From positions 1-6,312 of the forward strand of contig WAJZ01000006.1 in NCBI GenBank assembly GCA_015523575.1: a stretch of DNA of 6,312 bases, written 5' to 3'. The notes beneath the pieces are model-generated. The model made no database searches. It saw only the letters and a list, made by a program, of their open reading frames with translations, and was not told the origin of the DNA. Shown in pieces: positions 1 to 6,265 of the stretch. Positions within the stretch are counted from its first letter, which is position 1; the number at the start of each line of letters is the position of its first letter. The stretch is from Candidatus Hestiella acidicharens (lineage in GTDB: Archaea > Thermoproteota > Thermoprotei_A > Sulfolobales > Acidilobaceae). Position numbers and translations under genes: made by a program.

Positions 1-1
1 C

Positions 2-1135
2 TCAAAATACAATGTATCAACCCTCGTTATAGAAAAAAACGAGGACTTTGGTAGAGAAATGACGGCAAGTAACATGACGTTAGTTTGTCAAGGGGCAGAC
101 TCCCTTACTTTTAGATATGGGACGCTTCATGCAGAACTGAACATAAAAAGCATACCATTATGGCCAAAATATGCAGAAGAACTCGGTGTTCCCTTTAAAA
201 AAATAGGTGGTCTTGGCTTGATAAGGGATAAGGCTGACTTCTTTAGGTTTATGAAGATGTACTCAAGGGCATTTAAATCTTCGCTAAAGGGTGAAGAATC
301 GTACTATATTCCTAAAGGTAGCTTCGAACCACTACAGTTTTTGAATAAGAAGGCTCTAAAAGACTTAGAGCCCTACTCGAATCCAAAAATCCAAGGAGCC
401 CTATATGACCCAAACCTAGCTGTGACAGATCCTGTAAAGTTGGCTGTAGCACTAGCCGAAAATGCTAAGGCTAACGGCGTTGAGTTTCTTTTGAAAAATG
501 AGGTAAATAAAATTATGAGGGAAGACGAGTATTTTACGATTATAACTAATGAAACTTCTATTAAAGGCTCGTTCATTGTGAACGCTTCTGGAATAAATGC
601 GGATAGGTTAGCTGAAATGGCAAAGGCAAGGGATTTTAGCTATGTTCCAGTTAAAGGGGTTTTGACGGATTTTGATGAAGATACAAGCGAGGTCTTTAAA
701 CACCAAGCATTTTATCTTCCAAGTCTAGGAGAACCCCATATCAAGGCTGTGGTCCCTCTAATATATGGGGGTCTCAGGGTCGGTATCCATCTAAGCTTTA
801 CGTTGCGTAGCGATAAGGAGATTCCTCTAGGGGCGGCAGATCATAACCTAGGGGTTATCAAGAGCATTGTCCCCAGCTATCCTTTTGAAAAACACATTAA
901 GAAGACGTTCTTTGGTATAATGCCTCTAACAAATGCCGAAACTGGCTGGCATGACTTTGTTGTGGACACACCGCCTCATGTACCTAGGTGGATCAACGTA
1001 GTTTTAGGACCGGCCGGGGTTTCTTCTTCGCCGATGCTTGGAAAGAAGGTGGTTGAGTTGCTTTCAACATCAGGCTTAGAGATGGAGCCTAATCCTAGGT
1101 TTAGTTCTTCGGCCAAAGGAGGTGTAAAGGGATGA
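2..1135 (+). CDS. FAD-dependent oxidoreductase, DAO family (5' end outside window)
   Basis: The reading frame is open from base 2, so the ATG at 59 is an internal codon and not the start. The 19 residues before it (ending LVIEKNEDFGRE) are the typical end of the FAD-binding Rossmann fold: second beta strand, acidic residue, then the G-E-T-A-S-N segment. The GxGxxG motif and true start lie upstream. The visible 377 residues show the family's substrate-domain segment (GTLHAELN, then AEELGVPF, about residues 45-70) and a C-terminal FAD-binding segment (VVLGPAGVSSSPMLGKKVVE, about 333-352). This resembles GlpD, L-2-hydroxyglutarate oxidase and related flavoproteins that oxidise C-OH or C-N bonds and pass electrons to quinone or O2. 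The substrate cannot be read from the sequence. Its stop overlaps the next start (ATGA), so it is very probably co-transcribed and translationally coupled with the GlcG-like gene. Family assignment is firm; function within it is open. Confidence 0.88.
   Translation, partial: SKYNVSTLVIEKNEDFGREMTASNMTLVCQGADSLTFRYGTLHAELNIKSIPLWPKYAEELGVPFKKIGGLGLIRDKADFFRFMKMYSRAFKSSLKGEESYYIPKGSFEPLQFLNKKALKDLEPYSNPKIQGALYDPNLAVTDPVKLAVALAENAKANGVEFLLKNEVNKIMREDEYFTIITNETSIKGSFIVNASGINADRLAEMAKARDFSYVPVKGVLTDFDEDTSEVFKHQAFYLPSLGEPHIKAVVPLIYGGLRVGIHLSFTLRSDKEIPLGAADHNLGVIKSIVPSYPFEKHIKKTFFGIMPLTNAETGWHDFVVDTPPHVPRWINVVLGPAGVSSSPMLGKKVVELLSTSGLEMEPNPRFSSSAKGGVKG
1115..1124 (+). promoter_or_regulatory. Strong Shine-Dalgarno for the GlcG-like gene
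   Basis: AAAGGAGGTG lies seven bases before the ATG at 1132, inside the last codons of the oxidoreductase gene. It is a near-perfect match to the archaeal 16S rRNA 3' end. It fixes the start of the downstream gene at the ATGA overlap and suggests efficient independent re-initiation at the junction. Confidence 0.8.
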
Positions 1136-1974
1136 GCGCGTTATCTAGAAAGGTGGACTTGAATATGGCTGTTAAAATTATAAATGCAATGATTATGTAT
1201 GCAAATGATAATGGGCTGTTACCTGGTAGCTATGCAGTCGTTGATGAAGGAGGACACGTAGTTGCGTTTGAGAGGAGGGACGAGGCACCAGCTGCAACTG
1301 CTGACATAGCCATAGATAAGGCTTGGACAGCTGCTACTATGAAAGCTTCAGGAAGGATACTCGAGATTATATCTAAGGGCCAGGGTTGGAGGCTTAATGT
1401 AAAGCATAAAGGTAGGCTAACCATCATTCCAGGAGCAGTTCCAATAATAGCCAATGCAAGGGTTATTGGAGGTGTTGGTCACAGCGGTGGCTCTGCGGAA
1501 GACGATTTAAAGATAGCACAAGCCGGCTGGACTGCGATCTTTAGGGAAGAGAATTTCAACGCTGAGGTGGAGGAAAGGCTTTCCCTTGCAAGGAAAATTG
1601 CCAAGGAAGTAATAGAGGAAGTGGATAATAGAAAGCTTAAGCCAGTAACCTTAGCTGTAGTAGATGAATGGGGTCACCCAACTTTGATTTATAGGATAGA
1701 TGGGGCTCCTTTTGGAACTTTAGAATTAGCAAGGGACAAGGCTTGGACAGCTGTTGCTTTCAAGACTCTATCAGAAAACGTATCATCGCTTTATTCAAAT
1801 ATGATAAGTGCAACAAACTGGAATGAAAGGCTCACTCCTATCCCTGGGGGTGTCCCATTCATGTATAATAATAAATTTGTTGGAGCAATTGGGATTGCAG
1901 GCAACATGCCTGAAGAAGACAAGAACCTTGCTATAAATGTAATAAAAAAGGTTGGGCTTGAATTGCTTGGCTAG
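1132..1974 (+). CDS. Tandem GlcG/HbpS-like (DUF336-type) protein
   Basis: This 280-residue protein is two copies of the roughly 135-residue GlcG/HbpS/PduO-C fold, at about residues 6-138 and 146-279. Copy 1 has AVVDEGGHVVAFERRDEAP (35-53), DKAWTA (62-67) and a C-terminal PGAVPI...VIGGVGHSGG (100-120). Copy 2 has AVVDEWGHPTLIYRIDGAP (175-193), DKAWTA (202-207) and PGGVPF...FVGAIGIAG (238-257). Most family members have one domain. Some relatives (HbpS, the PduO C-terminal domain) bind heme; H42 and H182 fall in the conserved GH position, but heme binding here is inference. No signal peptide or membrane segment is seen, so it is probably cytosolic. The gene follows a flavin oxidoreductase with an ATGA overlap and strong Shine-Dalgarno, as glcG accompanies glycolate oxidase genes in bacteria. 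A role as accessory or redox/heme partner of that enzyme is plausible but unproven. Confidence 0.88.
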   Translation: MSALSRKVDLNMAVKIINAMIMYANDNGLLPGSYAVVDEGGHVVAFERRDEAPAATADIAIDKAWTAATMKASGRILEIISKGQGWRLNVKHKGRLTIIPGAVPIIANARVIGGVGHSGGSAEDDLKIAQAGWTAIFREENFNAEVEERLSLARKIAKEVIEEVDNRKLKPVTLAVVDEWGHPTLIYRIDGAPFGTLELARDKAWTAVAFKTLSENVSSLYSNMISATNWNERLTPIPGGVPFMYNNKFVGAIGIAGNMPEEDKNLAINVIKKVGLELLG

Positions 1975-2003
1975 TAGATATATTTGGGCACCAATATCAT
2001 CAA

Positions 2004-2018
2004 CTTCCTTTTTATTTA
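2004..2018 (+). terminator. Possible T-rich terminator after the GlcG-like gene
   Basis: A pyrimidine stretch, CTTCCTTTTTATTT, lies about 30 bases after the stop codon at 1974. Archaeal RNA polymerase terminates at T-rich tracts without needing a hairpin, and this is the first such tract after the operon. The run is modest (five consecutive T), so the call is tentative. Confidence 0.3.
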
Positions 2019-2053
2019 GTGTTGCCTGTAAAGGCTCCTATGCCTATGTGAGT

Positions 2054-2149
2054 ATGGTCGAGTTTGAGTAAGCTTTAGATGCGAAAACCTTAAGGTTTTA
2101 TGAAGAAAGAGGCCCAAGGAACAGATGTATAATTAATTGTGTGCCTTAG
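2054..2149 (+). pseudogene. Possible remnant of a MerR-like helix-turn-helix gene
   Basis: In one frame this spacer reads ATG GTC GAG TTT GAG, a stop (2069-2071), then ALDAKTLRFYEERG (2072-2113), and ends at a second stop at 2147. The run aKTLRfYEerG is the hallmark of the second helix and following turn in the MerR DNA-binding domain, where it is normally followed by LlxPxR and GYRxY. Here the downstream part (PRNRCIINCVP) no longer fits that pattern, and a stop codon breaks the part before it. I therefore read it as a decayed fragment about 30 codons long and not as a working gene. It sits about 100 bp upstream of the permease, on the same strand. The match is short and part of it coincides with a DNA palindrome, so chance resemblance is a real possibility. 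Confidence 0.28.
2084..2099. repeat. Perfect 16-bp palindrome
   Basis: AAAACCTTAAGGTTTT is identical to its own reverse complement over 16 bases. It lies in the non-coding spacer, 154 bp before the permease start and well upstream of the proposed TATA box. It could be a binding site for a dimeric regulator. It also lies exactly over the KTLRF codons of the possible MerR-like remnant, so it may only be a by-product of old coding sequence. Confidence 0.6.
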
Positions 2150-2183
2150 GCAATAATCTCTAGGCAAGTGTCTCCCTATATTC

Positions 2184-2191
2184 TTTTAAAT
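2184..2191 (+). promoter_or_regulatory. Candidate TATA box for the permease gene
   Basis: TTTTAAAT is the best archaeal box A candidate before the permease. Transcription would start about 25 bases downstream, near 2212-2218, giving a leader of roughly 35-40 bases that includes the GGTG motif at 2245-2248. No clear purine-rich BRE precedes it, so the box is weak. Confidence 0.33.
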
Positions 2192-2252
2192 TACAAGGCT
2201 CCAAACTTCTATGTTGGCTAGTGATTAAAAGGGTAATTCACAACGGTGGCAA

Positions 2253-3548
2253 TTGTTGGTCGGGATCAAAGAGTTCACGGGACTTCTGGTTCTTTTGATA
2301 ATAATAGGTGGTTTCATACTCAGGGCAAAGAAACCGAAGATTCCGGCATGGTCTATAATGTCCTTTGCTGGGTCAATGAGCGTCCTTTTTGGCCTAATAC
2401 CAATAAGCAAACTAAACTATATTATAAATTGGAATTTGATATTGCTTTTAATAGGTATGTTCAGCATAGTTGGGATAATAGAAGAATCAGGCCTTATTGA
2501 CTACTTTATTATAAAGCTTTCCAGGCTAACGAAGAATAGGACGTTGCTCCTTTATATCTTCTCGCTATTTTTTGCTATAGCAGCATCTTTCATGGTTAAT
2601 GATGCCGTTGCAATTTTTGGTGTGGGTTTTTTGCCCATGATATCGAGAATCCTTGATATGCCCTTAGAGCCACTCGCCTTTTTGTTGATATTCTCTATAA
2701 CCATTGGGTCTGCTATGACCCCTATAGGTAACCCGCAGAACATGCTTATTGCGACAGAGGCAAGCATAAGCGCCCCTTTTGTTACTTTTTTTAAGTACCT
2801 TGCATTACCAACGTTTATAAATTTATGTTTGACCACTTACATATTGACAAAAATTTATAGGATTGAAGAAGGCAATAAGTACCTCAATCAAAGCTCACTA
2901 GTTCAAAAAAATTTGAAGAATAAGAGGGATGCATACATCGGTTTAATAGGTTTACTTTTAACAATTTTTCTCATGCTTCTGAACGACTTCTTGGAGATGT
3001 TTAAGCTACCTCACGTGACCCAGATAGGCCTAATACCTTTTGTTGTAGCCTCATTTTCATATATCTTTGTTTCAAGCCCAAGGGAGGTATTATCAAAGGT
3101 TAACTGGAGTGCCATAATATTTTTCATAGCGATGTTTATAGCTTCTCAAGGAATTTGGAATTCAACCCTTCTTAACTATCCGTTACACTACCTCTTACCA
3201 AGACTTATGAATAACACTAGCGGTTTCTTGAGAATAACCTTAATATCCCTTTTATTTAGCCAACTTTTGAGTAATGTACCGTTTACTAACATCTTCATAT
3301 TGTATTTGCACAACCTAGGTTATAGCCCAAGTGACGTGCTCTCATGGATTACGTTTTCTATGAGCTCTACAATTGCAGGAAACTTCACAATATTAGGCGC
3401 TATATCAAATGTTATAATACTCGATTCTTTAGAGACTAGGTTCAGCACTTTCATTAGCTATGCAAAGTTCATAAAGCTCGGGGTGATGATAACGCTCGTG
3501 AACGTTTCCGTTTATTTGCTATACATAATTGCTTTGTCTTATCTATAA
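2253..3548 (+). CDS. ArsB/NhaD/YbiR-like ion permease (IT superfamily)
   Basis: This 431-residue, very hydrophobic protein has about ten or more predicted membrane segments arranged as two inverted-type halves joined by a charged loop (about 201-226). The first half carries NDAVAIF (116-122) and MTPIGNPQNMLIA (155-167). The second carries SQLLSNVPFTNIF (336-348) and AGNFTILGAISNVII (375-389). These paired N-P and G-N motifs mark the substrate and ion site region of the ion-transporter superfamily that includes ArsB arsenite pumps, NhaD Na+/H+ antiporters, YbiR and SLC13-type carriers. The GNPQN form is most like YbiR/ArsB-type anion permeases; the substrate is unknown. Start: the frame is closed by TAA at 2226 and has no ATG or GTG before the first helix. 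TTG at 2253, or the adjacent TTG at 2256, follows a GGTG motif at 2245. The gene ends 6 bp from the stop of the opposing glycosyltransferase. No arsenic genes are nearby. Confidence 0.85.
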   Translation: MLVGIKEFTGLLVLLIIIGGFILRAKKPKIPAWSIMSFAGSMSVLFGLIPISKLNYIINWNLILLLIGMFSIVGIIEESGLIDYFIIKLSRLTKNRTLLLYIFSLFFAIAASFMVNDAVAIFGVGFLPMISRILDMPLEPLAFLLIFSITIGSAMTPIGNPQNMLIATEASISAPFVTFFKYLALPTFINLCLTTYILTKIYRIEEGNKYLNQSSLVQKNLKNKRDAYIGLIGLLLTIFLMLLNDFLEMFKLPHVTQIGLIPFVVASFSYIFVSSPREVLSKVNWSAIIFFIAMFIASQGIWNSTLLNYPLHYLLPRLMNNTSGFLRITLISLLFSQLLSNVPFTNIFILYLHNLGYSPSDVLSWITFSMSSTIAGNFTILGAISNVIILDSLETRFSTFISYAKFIKLGVMITLVNVSVYLLYIIALSYL

Positions 3549-3554
3549 GAAAGG

Positions 3555-4619
3555 CTATGGATTCCATACCTTCTTTGATGATAGCAAGTAGTTTACAACG
3601 AAGCCAAATATTATTCCTATAAACTGTCCTATCAGGGGGTAGATGTTCAAAATTTTTGCTAGCATTTCCATAACAAAAAATATAGTTAAGCCGCTTGGTG
3701 CTACCATGACATGGTACCTGAAAATCCTAGAGGCTAGAGACCTCTTCCTTCTATCCTTAAAGGTCCATGCATTATTAAAGGTGAAGTTGCTTAATATACT
3801 ACTTTCTATTCCTATGGCGCTTGCATAATCATAAAACAAACCCAATCTTAAAAAGAGGTACATTATACCAAGGTTTACAAATGTACCACTAGCTCCTACG
3901 GTTGCAAATTTTATTGGCCTAGAGTCCCTTATAACATGAATTAAAAAGGTGACCATCTCTTTAAAACCCAATTTGCTGCTACCAGCGTAGCGCTTTCCAA
4001 AGATATAGGCAATGTCTGACACCTTCGCTTTTGGGTTTGAATAGAGGAGTTCTAACAATATTTTATATCCTATGGGTTTAACGTTTTCTATGTTTATTGA
4101 TTTCTTCCTAAATGCAAAAAAACCTGACATGGGATCACTTGTCCTATTCGCCTCCGGTACGAGAAGCTTCGCTATCAGAGAAGCACCCCTGCTCATGGCT
4201 TTTCTTATTGCGCTCCACCTCTCCACCCCACCTCCTTTTTTATACCTAGAAGCGACTACAATATCGACCTTATCTTCTATCAATCTCTTAACAAGCTTTG
4301 GAATAACCTCCGGTGGATGCTGTAGATCCGCATCCATCACAACTATGTATTCTCCGCTTGATATTTTTATGCCATCTATAACTGCAGAAGAAAGTCCCTT
4401 CTTTCCTTCCCTTACTAGTAGCCTGATGTTTCCATTAACCTTAGACATCTCCTTAACGATCTCCGAGGTACCATCAGGGCTGTTGTCATCAACAACAATA
4501 ATTTCATAGGTGCAACATTCCTTTAGTGAATTCTTTATTCTCTCTATTAGGTGAGCTATGTTTTTTGATTCGTTATATGTTGGAATTATTATTGAGACCT
4601 TTCCAGCATTAGCATCCAT
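3555..4619 (-). CDS. Dolichol-phosphate mannose synthase-like GT2 with GtrA membrane domain
   Basis: This 354-residue enzyme should transfer a sugar (mannose, or possibly glucose) from a nucleotide sugar to dolichyl phosphate on the cytosolic membrane face, supplying lipid-linked sugar for surface glycans. The GT-A domain (about 7-232) shows IIPTYNES (11-18), VVDDNSPDGT (42-51), the metal-binding DADLQ (D96, D98, Q100) with HPPE, SRY (124-126), SDPMSGFFAFRK (161-172) and R210-YAGSSK-216. Basic residues R125, R139, R210 and K216 are plausible phosphate ligands by analogy with archaeal DPM synthases. A GtrA-like domain (about 235-352) adds about four membrane helices, with KFATVGASGTFVN, SNFTFNNAWTF and NYLLSSKKVW. 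Length and layout match the two-domain Pyrococcus-type enzyme, not the single-domain eukaryotic DPM1. The ATG at 4617-4619 follows a weak GAAGTGA motif. No other glycosylation gene is in the window. The exact sugar is not determined. Confidence 0.9.
   Translation of the reverse strand: MDANAGKVSIIIPTYNESKNIAHLIERIKNSLKECCTYEIIVVDDNSPDGTSEIVKEMSKVNGNIRLLVREGKKGLSSAVIDGIKISSGEYIVVMDADLQHPPEVIPKLVKRLIEDKVDIVVASRYKKGGGVERWSAIRKAMSRGASLIAKLLVPEANRTSDPMSGFFAFRKKSINIENVKPIGYKILLELLYSNPKAKVSDIAYIFGKRYAGSSKLGFKEMVTFLIHVIRDSRPIKFATVGASGTFVNLGIMYLFLRLGLFYDYASAIGIESSILSNFTFNNAWTFKDRRKRSLASRIFRYHVMVAPSGLTIFFVMEMLAKILNIYPLIGQFIGIIFGFVVNYLLSSKKVWNP
3556..3568. other. Short hairpin between converging genes
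   Basis: TATGGATTCCATA can form a five-base-pair stem with an ATT loop, followed on the + strand by CCTTCTTT. It starts eight bases after the permease stop and overlaps the last codons of the opposing glycosyltransferase gene. It might help end permease transcripts, but archaeal termination does not rely on hairpins and the stem is weak. Confidence 0.25.
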
Positions 4620-4683
4620 ATAGGTTTCACTTCATTAGAATAATTAAGGTTGTTAAGCTAAAAAATTATTTGATTTTTGTCCA

Positions 4684-4692
4684 TAATTTATA
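4684..4692 (-). promoter_or_regulatory. Candidate TATA box for the glycosyltransferase gene
   Basis: On the minus strand CTATAAATT lies 65-73 bases upstream of the ATG at 4619. A start about 25 bases downstream, near 4662, would give a leader of about 42 bases containing the weak Shine-Dalgarno GAAGTGA. A T-rich stretch closer to the gene (around 4660-4670) is a poorer match. Confidence 0.42.
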
Positions 4693-4805
4693 GCAAGTTC
4701 ATTTGTGTTTTGTAAGAAAAACCTACAAAGACTTTTCTTGACCTCGAACTTGTGGAAACTTTTGTATTTTCTAGTTTGCTATTTGATATAAAGATTTTGG
4801 TTTAA

Positions 4806-4850
4806 TTATACGAGAGCCTTGAGGATTAGAAGAAGCATTTTCTCGTATAA
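4806..4850. repeat. 10-bp inverted repeat next to the phosphoesterase TATA box
   Basis: TTATACGAGA at 4806-4815 and its exact reverse complement TCTCGTATAA at 4841-4850 are separated by 25 bases. The right arm ends one base before the TATA box and covers the expected BRE position, so a protein bound there could interfere with TBP/TFB. The arms are 35 bp apart start to start. The pairing is exact; the regulatory role is inference. Confidence 0.62.
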
Positions 4851-4884
4851 GTATATATAAACGCTAGGTCCAGATTAGAAGAAG
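4824..4884 (+). repeat. 12-bp direct repeat flanking the phosphoesterase promoter
   Basis: GATTAGAAGAAG occurs at 4824-4835 and again at 4873-4884, 49 bp apart. The first copy lies within the spacer of the inverted repeat, upstream of the TATA box. The second lies where transcription should start and runs into the Shine-Dalgarno. It could be an operator pair or a small duplication; the identity over 12 bases is seen directly. Confidence 0.6.
4852..4860 (+). promoter_or_regulatory. TATA box for the phosphoesterase gene
   Basis: TATATATAA is the strongest archaeal box A in the window, preceded by AAG as a short BRE-like element. Transcription is expected about 25 bases downstream, near 4880-4886. 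This leaves a leader of only about 11-17 bases before the ATG at 4897, and argues against the TTG at 4888 as the start. Confidence 0.65.
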
Positions 4885-4896
4885 TGATTGGAGAAA

Positions 4897-5646
4897 ATGA
4901 TAAGCGACATCGATGGTCTAAAAATACTTAAAAATCTACCAGTTCTTGTCCACGAAAAAAGCCATACGGCGATAATAAGTGATATACATTTGGGGTATGA
5001 AGGTGCTATGGCCTCACAAGGCGTCTATTTGCCAAGGCTTCAGCTAAAGAGGGCAAGAAACATTGTTAATGAGATTGCAAATGAGGGTATCAAAAAAATA
5101 GCAGTTGCTGGTGATTTAAAGCATGTATTTGAAAAATTGACTAGGCAGGAAAGGGCAGAGGTACTAGAGCTTTTGGGTTATTCCATAAAAAAGGGGATAA
5201 AGGAGATAGTGCTAATAAGAGGTAATCACGATACTTTTATTGGTCCGCTCTTAAGGAGTCTGGGTATAGAGATAGTGGAAGATAGGCTTGACCTAGGTAG
5301 TGGTGTTACTGTAATTCATGGACATAAGAGCGTAGACCTAAAAGGTTCTGACTATGTAGTTATGGGACATGAACATCCAACCATTGAAATAGACCTATCA
5401 GGAAGCAGGGTAAGACTCCAAGTGCTATTTAAATTGCCTCTTAAAAACGGCAGAGTAGCATTAGTCTTACCTGCTATAGGCTTGTATCAAACAGGTACTG
5501 TGGTAACGCTCGATAGATCCTCTTACCTTTCACCAATAACGAGGAAATCAGGTATAATAGAGGAGGGCGTGCCAATAATTGTAGATAGAGAAATAGGAGT
5601 AATTGAGCTGGCAAAGCTAAGGATTATTTTAGGGTCAAAAAAATAA
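4897..5646 (+). CDS. Metallophosphoesterase, archaeal SbcD/Mre11-related (PdeM-like)
   Basis: This 249-residue soluble protein has the calcineurin-like metal centre in order: SDIHLGYE (28-35, D29 and H31), GDLKHVF (72-78, D73), RGNHD (108-112), HGH (141-143) and GHEHP (157-161). These residues bind two metals, usually Mn2+, in phosphodiesterases and nucleases. SDIHLGYE with GDLKH is characteristic of the small archaeal family named as SbcD/Mre11-related, and of bacterial PdeM, which is linked with Lhr-type helicases and DNA repair. No helicase is in the window, so a DNA-repair role is inference. Start: the ATG at 4897 has GAAGTGATT (4881-4889) at good spacing. The in-frame TTG at 4888, which would add three residues, overlaps that motif and lacks a Shine-Dalgarno. 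The promoter carries inverted and direct repeats. The gene ends 4 bp from the convergent TBP stop. Confidence 0.9.
   Translation: MISDIDGLKILKNLPVLVHEKSHTAIISDIHLGYEGAMASQGVYLPRLQLKRARNIVNEIANEGIKKIAVAGDLKHVFEKLTRQERAEVLELLGYSIKKGIKEIVLIRGNHDTFIGPLLRSLGIEIVEDRLDLGSGVTVIHGHKSVDLKGSDYVVMGHEHPTIEIDLSGSRVRLQVLFKLPLKNGRVALVLPAIGLYQTGTVVTLDRSSYLSPITRKSGIIEEGVPIIVDREIGVIELAKLRIILGSKK
5637..5643 (-). terminator. T-rich terminator for the TBP gene
   Basis: On the minus strand a run of seven T begins seven bases after the TBP stop at 5651. A run of this length is a good archaeal intrinsic terminator. It lies in the last lysine codons of the opposing phosphoesterase, so the terminator and that gene's C-terminus share sequence. 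Confidence 0.45.
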
Positions 5647-5650
5647 GCAG

Positions 5651-6265
5651 TCATTCTTCTCTTATACATTGGTTTTTGCTTAATATATTGTATATGCCAA
5701 ATACTGCATCTTCAACTTCGGATTCCCTTTTAGCCCCGGTTATGACCATTTTCCCGCTACTGAATATTAACAGCACAACCCTAGGTTTTTCCATCCTGTA
5801 TATTAACCCTGGGAACTGCTCTGGCTCATACATGCTTTTTGCCAATGTATAGGCAGCCTTTTCCAAGTCTACTATTACATTAAGGTTTGCTGATGCAACT
5901 ATATTTTGTATCTGTATTTGGGGTTTGCCTTGCATTGGAACGCCCTTTACTAAAAGTTTTTTGAGTATTGTTTTAACGGCCCATACTAATTGCTTTACGC
6001 TTTTCGCTCCAGTAACTACCATCTTGCCTGACTTAAATATTAGCGCCGTTATCTTTGGGCTTTGCAACCTATAAACAAGCCCTGGGAACTGGTCTGGATT
6101 GTAATCTACATCAGGTATCCTAGTCTCTATTAGGTTTAAGTCGAGTTGTGTATCCAATATGACGGTTGCCACAATGTTTTCTATCTTCACGGTTGGCTTG
6201 TTGCCCTTTTCTTCTATTTCATTTTTTCCAGAAAAATCTTCACCTAGTCTACCTCCTCTGTTCAA
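5651..6265 (-). CDS. tbp: TATA-box-binding protein (archaeal TBP)
   Basis: This 204-residue protein binds the archaeal TATA box and recruits TFB and RNA polymerase. Two pseudo-symmetric repeats span about 25-108 and 116-196: IENIVATV (28-35) / IQNIVASA (119-126), [16 protein letters not shown] ([12 protein letters not shown], 56-67) / [12 protein letters not shown] (147-158), and [15 protein letters not shown] (74-88) / [15 protein letters not shown] (165-179). The four DNA-kinking phenylalanines (F60, F77, F151, F168) and the minor-groove asparagines (N30, N121) are all present. The second repeat is very close to Sulfolobus-type TBP, supporting a Thermoproteota-like host. The protein ends in CIREE and lacks the longer acidic tail found in some crenarchaeal TBPs. 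Start: no ATG is in frame before the core, and TTG at 6265 has AGGTGA six bases upstream, giving a 24-residue hydrophilic N-terminal extension. Part of that extension is encoded by a copy of the Shine-Dalgarno region. Confidence 0.96.
   Translation of the reverse strand: MNRGGRLGEDFSGKNEIEEKGNKPTVKIENIVATVILDTQLDLNLIETRIPDVDYNPDQFPGLVYRLQSPKITALIFKSGKMVVTGAKSVKQLVWAVKTILKKLLVKGVPMQGKPQIQIQNIVASANLNVIVDLEKAAYTLAKSMYEPEQFPGLIYRMEKPRVVLLIFSSGKMVITGAKRESEVEDAVFGIYNILSKNQCIREE

Noticed and set aside
2142..2152. TGCCTTAGGCA small palindrome
   Set aside because: The arms are five bases with a one-base centre; it is too short to distinguish from chance and is not followed by a T-run.
2246..2500. GTG-started 84-codon frame overlapping the permease start
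   Set aside because: It shares the strand with the permease but in another frame, has no family features, and the permease frame fits a real transporter from its first helix.
2552..2836. 94-codon minus-strand frame
   Set aside because: It is antisense to the conserved permease motifs and is explained as their shadow.
4072..4509. Open frame of 145 codons on the + strand
   Set aside because: It lies wholly antisense to the well-supported glycosyltransferase domain, has a low-complexity composition and shows no recognisable domain.
4708..4739. Small inverted repeats (TTTGTA/TACAAA and AAGAAAA/TTTTCTT) in the divergent spacer
   Set aside because: They are six or seven bases long in AT-rich DNA, where such matches are expected by chance, and they mutually overlap.
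4694..4752. CAAGTTC/GAACTTG inverted repeat with a 45-bp spacer
   Set aside because: Only seven bases pair, the arms cannot be extended, and neither arm is placed against a promoter element in a telling way.
4888..4896. TTG at 4888 as the phosphoesterase start
   Set aside because: It overlaps the Shine-Dalgarno-like GAAGTGATT and would lie almost at the predicted transcription start; the ATG at 4897 is better placed.
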